Notes under the pieces: model-generated
The model's input: only the letters and a program-made list of their open reading frames with translations
Database searches by the model: none
What the model was told of the DNA's origin: nothing
Source: Deltaproteobacteria bacterium
GTDB taxonomy: Bacteria > Desulfobacterota > Desulfobulbia > Desulfobulbales > JAJRZW01
Direction: 5' to 3'
Assembly (NCBI GenBank): GCA_024275015.1
Contig: JAJRZW010000017.1
Location: 1-64,000 of the forward strand
DNA length: 64,000 bases
Program-made: the position numbers and the translations under genes
Part shown: in pieces, positions 1 through 10,065 of the stretch
Numbering within the stretch: position 1 is the stretch's first letter
Layout of the letters: each line of letters begins with the position of its first letter

Positions 1-3
1 CTG

Positions 4-1779
4 ATGCAGCCAAGATTCATTGAAATCGGCCACATGAACCCGGGGCGATGGAAACGTATCGCCGATACTTTTGTTAAACTCGGCATGCTCAAGCCGGGTT
101 ACTCGCTGAGCGGATTTATCTATAATCCTGCTCAACCTCCTGATCACACGACCTACCGGCGAATCCTGTGGGCCATGCTGCTTATTATCACCGTTACGGT
201 AATATGCATGATTCTCCTGTTCTTGTTCAATCGCAGACTAAATCGTGAGGTCGCGAAAAGAACAGGCCAGCTCAAGGAAGAACAGTTGTTTACCGAGGCA
301 ATCCTGAAGACCCTTCCCGGAGTCTTTTATGTATATGAAGACGGCGAACGTTTAATAAAGTGGAATGAAAATTTTCAGAAAGAGTCGGGATACAGCCACG
401 CCGAAATGCTGAACCGACATCCCCTGGACTGGTTTCATGACCGGGAAAGAGAAAAAATCCGCGACAAACTGCGACTTGCTTTCAGTAAAGGCGACGCGAG
501 CGTGGAGGCAAACCTCAGGTTCAAAGAAAGAGAAGTCCCCTATTACCTCACCGGCACGATACTTTCAAGCGGTGGCAAGACCCACTTGATTGGAGTAGGG
601 ATTGACATGAGCGCAAGACGGCAGCTGGAGGACCAACTTCGACAGGCGCAGAAAATGGAATCAATCGGCAGACTTGCCGGTGGCGTGGCCCATGATTTCA
701 ACAATGTCCTGACCACCATCCTCGGCTACAGCGACCTCCTGCTCACCGCCATGGACAAAACTGATCCGCACCGGGAACAAATCGCAATCATCCGCAGCGC
801 CGGGGAAAAAGCCGCCGCCCTTACCCGGCAATTGCTGGCCTTCCGCCGCAAACAGATTCTGGAGAAAAAGATCGTCTCCATCAACACGATCATCGGTGAG
901 CTTTTAAAAATACTCGGCAAAATGCTCGGTGAAGACATCCGGATTGAGACATATCCTGACGCGGTCAATGGAATCATCAAGGCGGACCAGGGACAGATCG
1001 AACAGATCCTGATGAACCTGGCCGTCAACGCCAGGGACGCCATGCCCAAAGGTGGGACCATAACCATTGAAACCAGGGATATTATGATTGATGCGGAATA
1101 CACCGAATCCCATCTGGATATCGAGCCCGGGCCTTATGTTATGCTCGCCTTCTCAGACACCGGGGAAGGCATGAGCCAGACGATCCGGGAACATATCTTC
1201 GATCCGTTTTTCACCACCAAGGAACGGGACAAGGGAACCGGGCTCGGTCTTGCCACGGTATATGGCGTCGTCATGCAGCATAACGGCAGGATTTATGTGT
1301 ACAGCGAACCTGGCCGGGGAACAACATTCAAGATTTACCTCCCCGCCAGCACCGAAGCAATTGAACCGCACCACGACAACCGGCAGGATCATCCATTATC
1401 GCGTGGAGACGAGACCGTTCTGGTCGTTGATGATGATTCATTTATTCGTAAGCTTATTGTCGACACCCTTGCCCCCCTGGGCTATGAATGCCTGGAGGCA
1501 TCATGCGGCAAAGATGCCATCGCCGTCGCCCGCCGCGTCCGGGAGGAGATTCACCTGTTGCTTACCGATGTGGTCATGCCGGGGATGAGCGGTAAGGACC
1601 TCGCCGATACAGTTTGCGCTGAAAGGAAGAGGATGAAAGTATTATTCATGTCCGGATACACGGAAAACGCCATTGCCCATCACGGAGTTCTCGACGCGGG
1701 TGTCAACTATATTCCCAAGCCGATAACCCCCATCGACCTGACCCGGAAGATCCGTCGTGTCCTTGACGGTGACGGATGA
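4..1779 (+). CDS. hybrid sensor histidine kinase/response regulator, N-terminus probably cut by the window edge (end of an NMT1/THI5-like substrate-binding domain, TM, PAS, HisKA/HATPase, REC)
   Basis: Protein shows '[21 protein letters not shown]' (SBP tail), a TM segment, '[21 protein letters not shown]' H-box, 'DTGEGM'/'[11 protein letters not shown]' ATPase boxes and a C-terminal REC domain '[13 protein letters not shown]...[13 protein letters not shown]'. Confidence 0.85.
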   Translation: MQPRFIEIGHMNPGRWKRIADTFVKLGMLKPGYSLSGFIYNPAQPPDHTTYRRILWAMLLIITVTVICMILLFLFNRRLNREVAKRTGQLKEEQLFTEAILKTLPGVFYVYEDGERLIKWNENFQKESGYSHAEMLNRHPLDWFHDREREKIRDKLRLAFSKGDASVEANLRFKEREVPYYLTGTILSSGGKTHLIGVGIDMSARRQLEDQLRQAQKMESIGRLAGGVAHDFNNVLTTILGYSDLLLTAMDKTDPHREQIAIIRSAGEKAAALTRQLLAFRRKQILEKKIVSINTIIGELLKILGKMLGEDIRIETYPDAVNGIIKADQGQIEQILMNLAVNARDAMPKGGTITIETRDIMIDAEYTESHLDIEPGPYVMLAFSDTGEGMSQTIREHIFDPFFTTKERDKGTGLGLATVYGVVMQHNGRIYVYSEPGRGTTFKIYLPASTEAIEPHHDNRQDHPLSRGDETVLVVDDDSFIRKLIVDTLAPLGYECLEASCGKDAIAVARRVREEIHLLLTDVVMPGMSGKDLADTVCAERKRMKVLFMSGYTENAIAHHGVLDAGVNYIPKPITPIDLTRKIRRVLDGDG

Positions 1780-1804
1780 TCCCCGGTCATTCGGAATCGT
1801 TTCC

Positions 1805-1912
1805 AAGCAAGCGATCAATTAACCACACCTGATACAAAAAAAAATCGCACCCGGTAAGGGGTCCAGGGACGACGCCATGTGAGCGTTTCAATCCCTTTTG
1901 ATTATACTTGAT
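1805..1912 (+). repeat. Repeat family E3, copy 1
   Basis: Sequence 'aagcaagcgatcaattaaccacacctgatacaaaa...cgcacccggtaaggggtccagggacgacgccatgtgagcgttt...ttttgattatact' matches the reverse complement of 37491-37592 over about 100 bp. Confidence 0.85.
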
Positions 1913-1916
1913 GAAG

Positions 1917-1970
1917 CCGTAACAAGTCCCCGATCCGGCTGAAAACGACGATTTTCGGGCACCGGGGTGG
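1917..1970. repeat. Fragment of repeat family E2
   Basis: 'gtaacaagtccccgatccggctgaaaacgacgattttcgggcaccggg' matches the left end of the 3845-4078 copy. Confidence 0.6.
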
Positions 1971-1991
1971 TATCCATTGAGCGTTTACGGT

Positions 1992-2528
1992 CTAATACTT
2001 CGCGTCGGCGTAGGCCAGCCAGCCGCCGGCCTTTACCAGATCACGCTCAAAGTCGTTAAGGGTAAAGCTGAACTCCATGGCGGCGGTGCCGTCGCTTATG
2101 CTCAACACCCCTTTATCCACCTCGACCGCGGCGGTAAGATTGCCGTCAAATTGAAAGATCCTGGCGATGTCGTCCGCGGCAAGCTCAATGGCCAACATAC
2201 CGCAATTGAACATATTCTGGCGAAAGATACGGGCGAAACTCTCGGCGATCACCATGTTGATACCGTTGACCTCAAAGGCCCATACCGCGTGTTCCCGGGA
2301 GGAGCCACAGCCGAAATTGGCCCGGGTCAGGATAACCCTCGCCCCCGCGAGGTCATCTGAGGCCGGATCAAAACCGTCCAGCTTAAGATCTTCAAGGAGG
2401 TAAGGCTTAAGGGCCTCGCGGTTGATCTCGGTGAGATATTTTGCCGGGATAATCTCGTCGGTATTGATATCGCTGCGATCAAGGCCGATTATCCGGCCGC
2501 CGAATTCCTTCATGGTCGTTATCTCCAT
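1992..2528 (-). CDS. leuD: 3-isopropylmalate dehydratase small subunit (aconitase swivel-domain family)
   Basis: 'SDINTDEIIPAKYLT', 'ILTRANFGCGSSREHAVWAF' and 'SFARIFRQNMFNCGMLAIEL' motifs; adjacent to leuC. Confidence 0.88.
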   Translation of the reverse strand: MEITTMKEFGGRIIGLDRSDINTDEIIPAKYLTEINREALKPYLLEDLKLDGFDPASDDLAGARVILTRANFGCGSSREHAVWAFEVNGINMVIAESFARIFRQNMFNCGMLAIELAADDIARIFQFDGNLTAAVEVDKGVLSISDGTAAMEFSFTLNDFERDLVKAGGWLAYADAKY

Positions 2529-3815
2529 TTAAATCATGTCTCTGGGGTCGGTGATCTCACCCGTCACCGCGGCGGCGGCGGCGCTCATGGGGTTCATCAG
2601 GTGGACCATCCCCCCCTTGCCCATTCGACCGTTGAAGTTGCGGTTGGTGGTTGAGGCGCAGACCTCGCCCGCGGCCAGAACTCCGTTACTCATGCCGAGA
2701 CAGGCACCGCAGGTGGGATTGGTTACGCAGAACCCCGCGTCCATGAAGATTTTAATGATCCCCTCCTCCATGGCCTGGCTGTAAACCTTCGGAGTCGCCG
2801 GGGCAAGAATTCCCCGAACCCCGGCGACGATTTTTTTATCCTTCAATATCCGGGCCGCGGCCCGGAGATCTTCAATCCGGCCGTTGGTGCAGGAACCAAT
2901 ATATACCTGGTCGACCGGAGTACCGGCCATATCGCCGATATCCCTGACCTCATCGGGTTTATACCCCCATGTCACCTGGGGGGCGAGATCAGCGACCTCA
3001 AGGGTGAACGTCTTCCGGTAAACCGCGTCAGGATCGGAATGAAAGTCGCGGAAACACTCCGCGAGTCCTTCGACCGAACCGGCCTCATCTTTCATGAACG
3101 GGAAAAGATACTCGGCCGTGGTCTGATCGGGGGGACAGATACCGCATGTCCCTCCGGCCTCGATCGCCATATTGCACAGGGTCATCCTCGCTTCCATGCT
3201 CATGGCGTCTATCACCTCGCCGCGAAATTCCATGACCATGTTGGTGGCGCCGTTAACCGTGATTTCCCTGATTATCTTCAGGATAACATCCTTGGCCCCC
3301 ACCCCGTCGGCAAGGGAGCCGTTGATCTCCACCAGTATACTTTCCGGCTCCCGGAAGGAGCATACCCCCTTGAGTATTCCGACCTCAAGGTCAGTGGTTC
3401 CGACCCCGGCGGCAAAGGCGCCGAACGCCCCGTGGGTGCAGGTATGGGAATCCCCCATGATCACCGTGTATCCGGGACGGATAAAGCCCTTTTCCGGAAA
3501 AAGCGCGTGGCAGACGCCGTTTGAGCCGATATCAAAGAAATCGACGATATTATGGCGACCGGCCCAGTCGCGAAGTATCTTGGCCTGGGTCGCGGTTTTT
3601 GAATCCTTGGACGGAGTGACATGGTCGATGACCGCCTTGATTCGGGCGGGATCGAAGACCCGGTCAATTCCCCGGGTCTCAAGGTCCAGAATCGCCCCGG
3701 GGGTGGTGATCTCATGGCACATGACCACGTCGATATCAAGGACGTAATTGCCCGGCGACGGGGTGTCCCGCAGGTGGGTTGAAAAAATCTTTTCGGTAAT
3801 AGTCTTACCCATCAC
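2529..3815 (-). CDS. leuC: 3-isopropylmalate dehydratase large subunit (aconitase/IPMI family)
   Basis: 'GYTVIMGDSHTCTHGAFGAFAAGVGTTDLE', 'YIGSCTNGRIEDLRAAARIL' and 'NPTCGACLGMSNGVLAAGEVCASTTNRNFNGRMG' Fe-S and substrate motifs. Confidence 0.9.
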   Translation of the reverse strand: MMGKTITEKIFSTHLRDTPSPGNYVLDIDVVMCHEITTPGAILDLETRGIDRVFDPARIKAVIDHVTPSKDSKTATQAKILRDWAGRHNIVDFFDIGSNGVCHALFPEKGFIRPGYTVIMGDSHTCTHGAFGAFAAGVGTTDLEVGILKGVCSFREPESILVEINGSLADGVGAKDVILKIIREITVNGATNMVMEFRGEVIDAMSMEARMTLCNMAIEAGGTCGICPPDQTTAEYLFPFMKDEAGSVEGLAECFRDFHSDPDAVYRKTFTLEVADLAPQVTWGYKPDEVRDIGDMAGTPVDQVYIGSCTNGRIEDLRAAARILKDKKIVAGVRGILAPATPKVYSQAMEEGIIKIFMDAGFCVTNPTCGACLGMSNGVLAAGEVCASTTNRNFNGRMGKGGMVHLMNPMSAAAAAVTGEITDPRDMI

Positions 3816-3844
3816 AGACTCCGGTTATTTATTTACAGGGGGAC

Positions 3845-4078
3845 TTGTTACGAGTTCATCAAATTTAAAAAGGCGTAAATTTGATGAACTCGTAACAATC
3901 CCCCGCTCCGGCTGAAAACGGCGATTTTCGGGCAGCGGGCGGCGGGATGCTAAAACCCCGAACTCGGGCTAAACCCTCAGACATGCGGGTTTTTTTAACG
4001 CACCCCGCCGCCCGCCGCTTTTTCCGGGAATCGCCGAAGACGCCTACGCGGGGAATTGTTACGAGTCTGTCAAATTTC
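3845..4078. repeat. Repeat family E2, copy 1 (MITE-like, inverted termini)
   Basis: Termini 'cgtaacaatcccccgc...' and '...gcggggaattgttacgagtc' are inverted; the core 'ctaaaaccccgaactcgggctaaaccctcagacatgcgggtttttttaacg' recurs at 15645-15832 and 28483-28622. Confidence 0.85.
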
Positions 4079-4252
4079 ACAAACACAACCTTTCCCGGCA
4101 GAAAACTTTGTCCATTATTACGATATAATGTTATATATTAACCCGATATACTGACAAACAGGTTGCCCATGCCGGTCGGATATCTTAACATCGGTTCCCT
4201 GTAGCGTAAACAGATAATTTCGGCTATCCCAAGCCGCCCGGTCAGGCGAAAC

Positions 4253-5923
4253 ATGTCTCCAAGATCAACAAAAAAAAACGATAACGAAAATTACCAGCTC
4301 CGGATAGACCTGCTCCAGGACATCGCGGTGGCTGAATACGGCCAGGTCTCCCCTCGGCTTAAAGACCTGATATTTGATGTGATCGGTCTCTACGAAGGGC
4401 GATGGGGCAGCCATGAAGCCTGCCAGACCGGTTATCACAATTTCGGCCACGCCATTGACGTCGCCCTCCTCGCCGCCCGAATGATCGGGGGATGGAATCA
4501 GGTTAAAAAAGAAGCCGCCATTACCCAGGACGGCTTTCTCATCGCCATGGCCGCCGCTCTTTTCCATGATTCCGGCTATATCAAAGAAAAAGGCGACCAT
4601 ATCGGCTCCGGAGGGAAATACTCCTTTAATCATGAAAAACGGAGCATGGATCTGGCGCAACGATATCTGAAAATGAACTCCTGGCCCGGGGAGGCGATAA
4701 AGATTGTCCCGGTGATCATCTCCCTGACCGAATTTAATGATGAGCTCGATCTTGATAATAAATTCGCCGATGAAGCCGTCGCGACCCTGGGCAAGATGGT
4801 CGCCACCGCCGATCTTGTCGCCCAGATGGCCGATGTCGATTACATGAAACGGATCGCCTTTCTTTTTGACGAACTTAAAGAGGCTTACGAATCAGAGGGC
4901 ATTAATAATATCAAGGCCAGGGGGATAAAGGTATACGGCTCGGCCCGGGAAATGGTCGACGGTACCATGGATTTTTATGAAAATTTCGTTCTCCCCCGCC
5001 TGGCCGCCCTCGGGCGCATGGATCAGTACCTGGTCGCCTTTTTCGGCGACGGCCGCAACCCCTACCTTGAAAACATCGCCGCCAACCTTTCCGGACAACT
5101 GGTCAATAAACGCAACCGCTGGCGGAGGCTGGGCGACATATTGAAAGGCCTCGGTCTGGTGCGTCAGGACCACCTGGAAAAGGCGTTGAAATACCAAAAC
5201 AAAAAGCAGGAAAGACAGGACGATAAAGACGGAAAAACCAGTCGCTCCCTGGTCGAAATCCTCGGCCAGTGGCTTGATGCAAGCCGCGATTCCCGTTCAA
5301 GCCTCGGAGAGATTCTGATGGACATGAACGCCATCAGTCCGCCGATCCTCAGGAAGGGCCTGATCCAGCAGATGCTTCCCGGGGCGATGATCGCGAGGCT
5401 TTCCCGGGAAGAGATGCTCTTTCTTTTAAAAATCTCAATGCTCCTGCAGTCCATCAGCCGCGGCCCCTGGCTGTTCGGGCAGATCCTTGAAATGACCAAC
5501 GAGCTTTTAGACTGTGAGCGCAGCTATATCCTCCTGTTAAACCCCGAGAGCCACGGGATGTTCATCGCCATTCCCACCGGTCCGGGCAAGGAAAACTTCA
5601 ACGGTCGCGCCGTTCCCACCGACAAGGGTCTGGCCGGCTGGGTGTTCAGCCACGGCCGTCCGGCAATGGTGAACAACACCAGCGTTGACGAGCGGTACGA
5701 CCCCGGGGCCGACTGGGCCAAGGAATGCGGTTACGAGGCCCGCAGTCTGCTGGCGGTGCCGCTGCACATCAACGGCGAGATGGTCGGGGTAATGGAGATC
5801 ATCAATAAAAGCGACGACAACTTCGTCGAGCATGACATGGACGTCCTTACCCTGCTCGCCAACGTCATCGCCGTGTCCCTTGACAATGTCTTCCGTCTCC
5901 AGGAATTATACCTGAATCCGTGA
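4253..5923 (+). CDS. HD-domain (phosphodiesterase-like) protein with C-terminal GAF domain
   Basis: 'YHNFGHAIDVALLAARM', 'ALFHDSGYI' (HD), 'ATADLVAQMAD'; C-terminal GAF 'GLAGWVFSHGRPAMVNN...LLAVPLHINGEMVGVMEIINK'. Confidence 0.8.
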   Translation: MSPRSTKKNDNENYQLRIDLLQDIAVAEYGQVSPRLKDLIFDVIGLYEGRWGSHEACQTGYHNFGHAIDVALLAARMIGGWNQVKKEAAITQDGFLIAMAAALFHDSGYIKEKGDHIGSGGKYSFNHEKRSMDLAQRYLKMNSWPGEAIKIVPVIISLTEFNDELDLDNKFADEAVATLGKMVATADLVAQMADVDYMKRIAFLFDELKEAYESEGINNIKARGIKVYGSAREMVDGTMDFYENFVLPRLAALGRMDQYLVAFFGDGRNPYLENIAANLSGQLVNKRNRWRRLGDILKGLGLVRQDHLEKALKYQNKKQERQDDKDGKTSRSLVEILGQWLDASRDSRSSLGEILMDMNAISPPILRKGLIQQMLPGAMIARLSREEMLFLLKISMLLQSISRGPWLFGQILEMTNELLDCERSYILLLNPESHGMFIAIPTGPGKENFNGRAVPTDKGLAGWVFSHGRPAMVNNTSVDERYDPGADWAKECGYEARSLLAVPLHINGEMVGVMEIINKSDDNFVEHDMDVLTLLANVIAVSLDNVFRLQELYLNP

Positions 5924-6125
5924 GCGTTCAAGATCGGGAATGGCACAGACGCGAGGCGACAACAATGTTGACAATATATCGGTATATCAACGAGTTACTG
6001 ACGACACGAATGACCCGGATGGCGGTGGGATGAAGCCGATGCCATGGCTTCATCCTGGCAAAAAACATATGAATCCAAATAGAAATATTCATCAACGCCA
6101 TCAAACCGTCACCGATTCAGGTTAT
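5908..6125. repeat. Repeat family E4, copy 1 (termini cctgaatcc...gattcagg)
   Basis: 'acctgaatccgtgagcgttc...gaggcga...gttgacaatatatcggtatatcaacg...caccgattcaggt' is related to 13207-13328. Confidence 0.6.
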
Positions 6126-7955
6126 ATACCTGAACTCCCGCGCCTGAGCCGCCCGACACACCGACGGTCATTCTGCTCCGTCATCCTGCTTGTCTTTTTT
6201 CTCCTTCGCGCCGGGGCCGCTTTTGCCTCCCACGGAGCGAGCATTGATGGAGTGCTGAAATATCCCCCCGGTTTTACCGCCTTTGCCTATACCGCGGCAA
6301 CGGCGAAAAAAGGCGGTCACCTGTATCTTCACGCCCTTGGCAGTTTTGACAAAATGAATCCCTTTACTTTAAGGGGTGCCGCCCCGGAAGGGCTTGAATC
6401 CCTGGTGTTCGAGACCCTGGCGGCACCGAGCCTGGATGAACCGTTTGCCCAATACGGTTTGATCGCAAGCGACATCGCCGTTGCCCCGGACCGACTGAGC
6501 GTCACCTTTACCATCAACCCCCGGGCCCGGTTCTCCGATGGTTCGCCCCTGACCCCGGCGGACGTAAAATATTCCTTTGACACCCTGAAAAGCGGGGAGG
6601 CTCACCCCTTCTACCGCATCTACCTCCGCGACATAATGGATGCCGAGATCATCCCCCCGGACAAGGTTGTCTTTCATTTTTCCCGGGTAAACCGGGAACT
6701 TCACCTGCTGGTGGGTCAGATCCCGATCTTTTCGGAAAAATTTTATCAGCAACACGACTTTGACAGTGCCAATCTCACCCCGCCGCTTGGTTCCGGACCA
6801 TATATGGTTGAAAAGGTCAGTGAAGGCAAGGCGATAACCTATCGCCGCAACCCTGATTATTGGGGCCGCGACCTGCCCTGCCGGAAAAACCAATTTAATT
6901 TTGACCGCATAACCTACCGCTATTACAAAGACCAGATTGTCTCCCTTGAGGCCTTTAAAGCGGGTGAGTTTGACTTCATGCCGATCAATATTTCCAAGCA
7001 ATGGGTCCGGGACGTACGGGGAAAAAATTTTGATTCCGGAGAACTGGCGCGGGCCGAATTCCCCCACCACAATAACCAGGGAATGCAGTGTTTCGTGATG
7101 AACGAACGCCGGCCCCTGTTCACCGACCGCCGGGTGCGGCGGGCCATTGCCCTGGCCTTTGATTTCAACTGGACCAACAGCGCCCTCTTTTTTGGCCAGT
7201 ACCGCCCCAGTTCCAGTTTTTTCAATAATTCCGATCTCGCCGCCACCGGCCTGCCGAGTCCGGCCGAACTCAAGCTTCTCCAACCATTCCGGGACAAATT
7301 GCCGCCCGAGGTGTTCACCATTCCACCGACGCCGATCACCACCGTCCCCCCGCATTCCCGCCGGGGCAATCTCCTCATGGCCCGTAACCTGCTGCGTCGG
7401 GTCGGATGGCGGGTTAAAAACGGGCAACTGGAAAAGGACGGCCGGGTCTTCGCCTTTGATATTCTCCTCGTCTCCCCTTCGTTTGAACGGGTAATGGGGC
7501 CGTTTGTAAAAAATCTTGCCCGTCTGGGGATCAGGGCCGCGTACCGCACCGTTGATCCCAGTCTATACACCCGCCGGGTGCAGAATTTTGACTATGACAT
7601 GGTGGTCACTGTTTTCGGGCAATCCCAGTCGCCGGGCAATGAGCAGCGCAATTATTTCCACTCCTCAAGCCGCGACCGCAAGGGTTCCCGCAATCTCATC
7701 GGACTCGCCGACCCGGTGGTTGACGCCATGGTGGAAAAAGTCATTAACGCCGCCACCACCGCCGAACTGAAAACCGCCTGCCGCGCCCTTGACCGGGTTC
7801 TGTGGTACGGATACCATGTAGTGCCGAACTGGTATATTGACCATCATCGTATCGCCTATCGCGACATCTTCGGCCGCCCGCGGCAATTGCCGACCTATTA
7901 CTCGCCGGAGCAATTGTTGATGACCTGGTGGTACGATCCCGCCACGCGAAACTGA
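6069..7955 (+). CDS. yejA: family 5 extracellular solute-binding protein (peptide/microcin-C-type ABC transporter, YejA-like)
   Basis: 'FTINPRARFSDGSPLTPADVKYSFDTLK', 'GSGPYMVEKVSEGKAITYRRNPDYWGRDLP' and 'FDYDMVVTVFGQSQSPGNEQRNYF'. Start set at the ATG near a signal peptide because the longer ORF begins in repeat E4. Confidence 0.85.
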   Translation: MNPNRNIHQRHQTVTDSGYIPELPRLSRPTHRRSFCSVILLVFFLLRAGAAFASHGASIDGVLKYPPGFTAFAYTAATAKKGGHLYLHALGSFDKMNPFTLRGAAPEGLESLVFETLAAPSLDEPFAQYGLIASDIAVAPDRLSVTFTINPRARFSDGSPLTPADVKYSFDTLKSGEAHPFYRIYLRDIMDAEIIPPDKVVFHFSRVNRELHLLVGQIPIFSEKFYQQHDFDSANLTPPLGSGPYMVEKVSEGKAITYRRNPDYWGRDLPCRKNQFNFDRITYRYYKDQIVSLEAFKAGEFDFMPINISKQWVRDVRGKNFDSGELARAEFPHHNNQGMQCFVMNERRPLFTDRRVRRAIALAFDFNWTNSALFFGQYRPSSSFFNNSDLAATGLPSPAELKLLQPFRDKLPPEVFTIPPTPITTVPPHSRRGNLLMARNLLRRVGWRVKNGQLEKDGRVFAFDILLVSPSFERVMGPFVKNLARLGIRAAYRTVDPSLYTRRVQNFDYDMVVTVFGQSQSPGNEQRNYFHSSSRDRKGSRNLIGLADPVVDAMVEKVINAATTAELKTACRALDRVLWYGYHVVPNWYIDHHRIAYRDIFGRPRQLPTYYSPEQLLMTWWYDPATRN

Positions 7956-7969
7956 AGCCAAGGGATAAA

Positions 7970-9025
7970 ATGTTTTCCTATATCCTCCGCCGTATACTGC
8001 TGATGGTCCCGACCCTGTTTGGGATCATGCTCATCACCTTCAGCGTGACCCAGTTTGTCCCCGGCGGACCGGTGGAACAGATCATCGCCAAGATGGAAAG
8101 CCATGCCAACGGCGGAATCGAGGTCTCCGGGCGGTCGAATTCCCTCTATCAGGGCGATCAGGGCCTTGACCCCGAACGGATCGCCGAACTCAAAAAACTT
8201 TACGGTTTTGACAAGCCGCCCCTGGTCCGTTTCATTACCATGATGAAAAATTACCTTGTCTTTGATTTCGGCGAGAGCTATTACCACCACCGCAAGGTGG
8301 TTGACCTGGTAATCTCGCGGCTGCCGGTGTCAATGTCGCTGGGGCTGTGGACATTCATCATCGTCTACCTCACCTGCATCCCGCTCGGAATAAAAAAGGC
8401 GGTGCGGGACGGCTCCCGTTTCGACGTCTTTTCCAGCACCGTCATCCTCATCGGTTACGCCATTCCCGGTTTTGTCCTCGCCATCCTCCTCATTGTCATC
8501 TTTGGCGGCGGCAGTTTTTTCAACATCTTTCCCCTCCGCGGTCTGGTCAGCGATAATTGGGCCGAGATGGGGGTCATGGCAAAAATCGTTGACTACCTGT
8601 GGCACATGGTCCTGCCAGTGGTTTCGATGACCGTCGGCAGTCTCGCGGTAATGACCATGCTGACCAAAAACTCATTTCTCGAAGAGATCGGCAAGCAATA
8701 TGTCCTTACCGCCAGGGCAAAAGGGCTTTCCGAAAACCGGGTCCTCTACCGCCACGTGTTCCGCAACGCGATCATTCCGATCATCACCGGCTTTCCCGGC
8801 TCATTCATCACCGCCTTTTTTACCGGCAGCCTCCTGATCGAGACCATCTTCTCCTTGAACGGCATGGGGCTTCTCGCTTATGAATCAATCATGAATCGCG
8901 ATTACCCGGTGGTTCTCGGCACCCTGTACTTCTTCACCATCATCGGCCTTGTTTCCCGGCTTCTCTCCGACCTGAGCTACGTCATGGTCGATCCCCGGAT
9001 AACCTTTGACAGCGTGAAACGATGA
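7970..9025 (+). CDS. yejB: microcin-C/peptide ABC transporter permease, YejB-like
   Basis: 'MFSYILRRILLMVPTLFGIMLITFSVTQFVPGGPVEQI' and the 'YVLTARAKGLSENRVLYRHVFRNAIIPIITGFP' EAA loop. Confidence 0.9.
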   Translation: MFSYILRRILLMVPTLFGIMLITFSVTQFVPGGPVEQIIAKMESHANGGIEVSGRSNSLYQGDQGLDPERIAELKKLYGFDKPPLVRFITMMKNYLVFDFGESYYHHRKVVDLVISRLPVSMSLGLWTFIIVYLTCIPLGIKKAVRDGSRFDVFSSTVILIGYAIPGFVLAILLIVIFGGGSFFNIFPLRGLVSDNWAEMGVMAKIVDYLWHMVLPVVSMTVGSLAVMTMLTKNSFLEEIGKQYVLTARAKGLSENRVLYRHVFRNAIIPIITGFPGSFITAFFTGSLLIETIFSLNGMGLLAYESIMNRDYPVVLGTLYFFTIIGLVSRLLSDLSYVMVDPRITFDSVKR

Positions 9026-10053
9026 CCGGTTCCCGGCCCGACTCCCTCCGGCGCCGCCGCTGGCGCCGGTTTAAAAAGAACCGGCGCGGCTACTGCAGCT
9101 TTCTGCTGTTCATGTTCCTCTTTGTCCTCTGTCTCGGGGCGGAGGTCATCAGCAACGACCACCCGATTGTGGTCAGGTACCAGGGGCACACCTATTTCCC
9201 CATTGTCCAGGCCTGTCCCGAGACCACATTCGGCGGCGAATTCGCCACCGAGACCGAATATTCCGGCCGCTTCTTCCGGCAACAAATGAAAAAACCCGGC
9301 AACTGGGCCATCTATCCGCCCAACCGCCATGGTTATGACAGTATCAATTTTGCCGACAGTCGCCCGGTTCCCTCCCCGCCGGGCAACGGCAACATCCTCG
9401 GCACCGACGACCGCGGCCGGGACGTCCTCGCCCGGCTGATCTACGGGTTCCGGGTCTCGGTACTCTTCGGCCTTGCCCTCACCCTGGTCGGCACCATGCT
9501 GGGAATAGCTGCCGGCGCGATTCAGGGATATTTCGGCGGGAAGATCGATCTTTTCTGTCAGCGTTTCATCGAAATCTGGGCGGCCATGCCGGAACTCTAC
9601 CTCCTTATCATCTTTGCCGCGATTTTCAAGCCCAGCATCGTCCTGCTCCTCATTATCCTGTCTCTGTTCGGCTGGATGGGGCTTTCCGACTACGTCCGGG
9701 CCGAATTCCTTAAAAGCCGCAACCTCGACTATGTCACCGCGGCTCGGGCCCTGGGGGTGGGTAATGTCACCATCATGTGGCGTCACCTCCTCCCCAACGG
9801 CATGACTCCGGTTATAACCTTTCTCCCCTTCCGGATGAGCGGCGCCATCCTCGCTCTTACCAGCCTTGATTTCCTCGGCCTCGGAGTGCCGCCGCCGACC
9901 CCCAGTCTCGGCGAACTCCTTGCCCAGGGCAAGGCCAACATTGAAGCCTGGTGGCTGTCTCTTTCCACCTTCATCGTCCTGGTGGGGATGCTGGTCCTGT
10001 TGATATTCATCGGTGAGGCCCTGCGGGACGCCTTTGACCCGAGAAAGGTGTAA
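9022..10053 (+). CDS. yejE: microcin-C/peptide ABC transporter permease, YejE-like
   Basis: 'RWRRFKKNRRGYCSFLLFMFLFVLCLGAEVISND', 'GTDDRGRDVLARLIYGFRVSVLFG' and the 'VTAARALGVGNVTIMWRHLLPNGMTP' EAA loop. Confidence 0.9.
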   Translation: MTGSRPDSLRRRRWRRFKKNRRGYCSFLLFMFLFVLCLGAEVISNDHPIVVRYQGHTYFPIVQACPETTFGGEFATETEYSGRFFRQQMKKPGNWAIYPPNRHGYDSINFADSRPVPSPPGNGNILGTDDRGRDVLARLIYGFRVSVLFGLALTLVGTMLGIAAGAIQGYFGGKIDLFCQRFIEIWAAMPELYLLIIFAAIFKPSIVLLLIILSLFGWMGLSDYVRAEFLKSRNLDYVTAARALGVGNVTIMWRHLLPNGMTPVITFLPFRMSGAILALTSLDFLGLGVPPPTPSLGELLAQGKANIEAWWLSLSTFIVLVGMLVLLIFIGEALRDAFDPRKV

Positions 10054-10065
10054 AAGGACGCGATA

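Noticed and set aside
3865-4086. Apparently conserved minus-strand peptides 'KKRRAAGCVKKSRMSEGLARVRGF' in ORFs at 3865-4086, 15637-15984 and 28448-28687
   Set aside because: All three lie inside repeat E2 copies and the similarity is explained by nucleotide repeat identity; no RBS or other support for translation, so not called as CDS.
6369-7427. 352-aa minus-strand ORF opposite yejA
   Set aside because: Antisense to a confidently identified solute-binding protein, with no recognisable domain; a GC-driven spurious ORF. The same applies to other long antisense ORFs such as 8977-9786, 22426-23412, 34370-35560 and 49485-50342.
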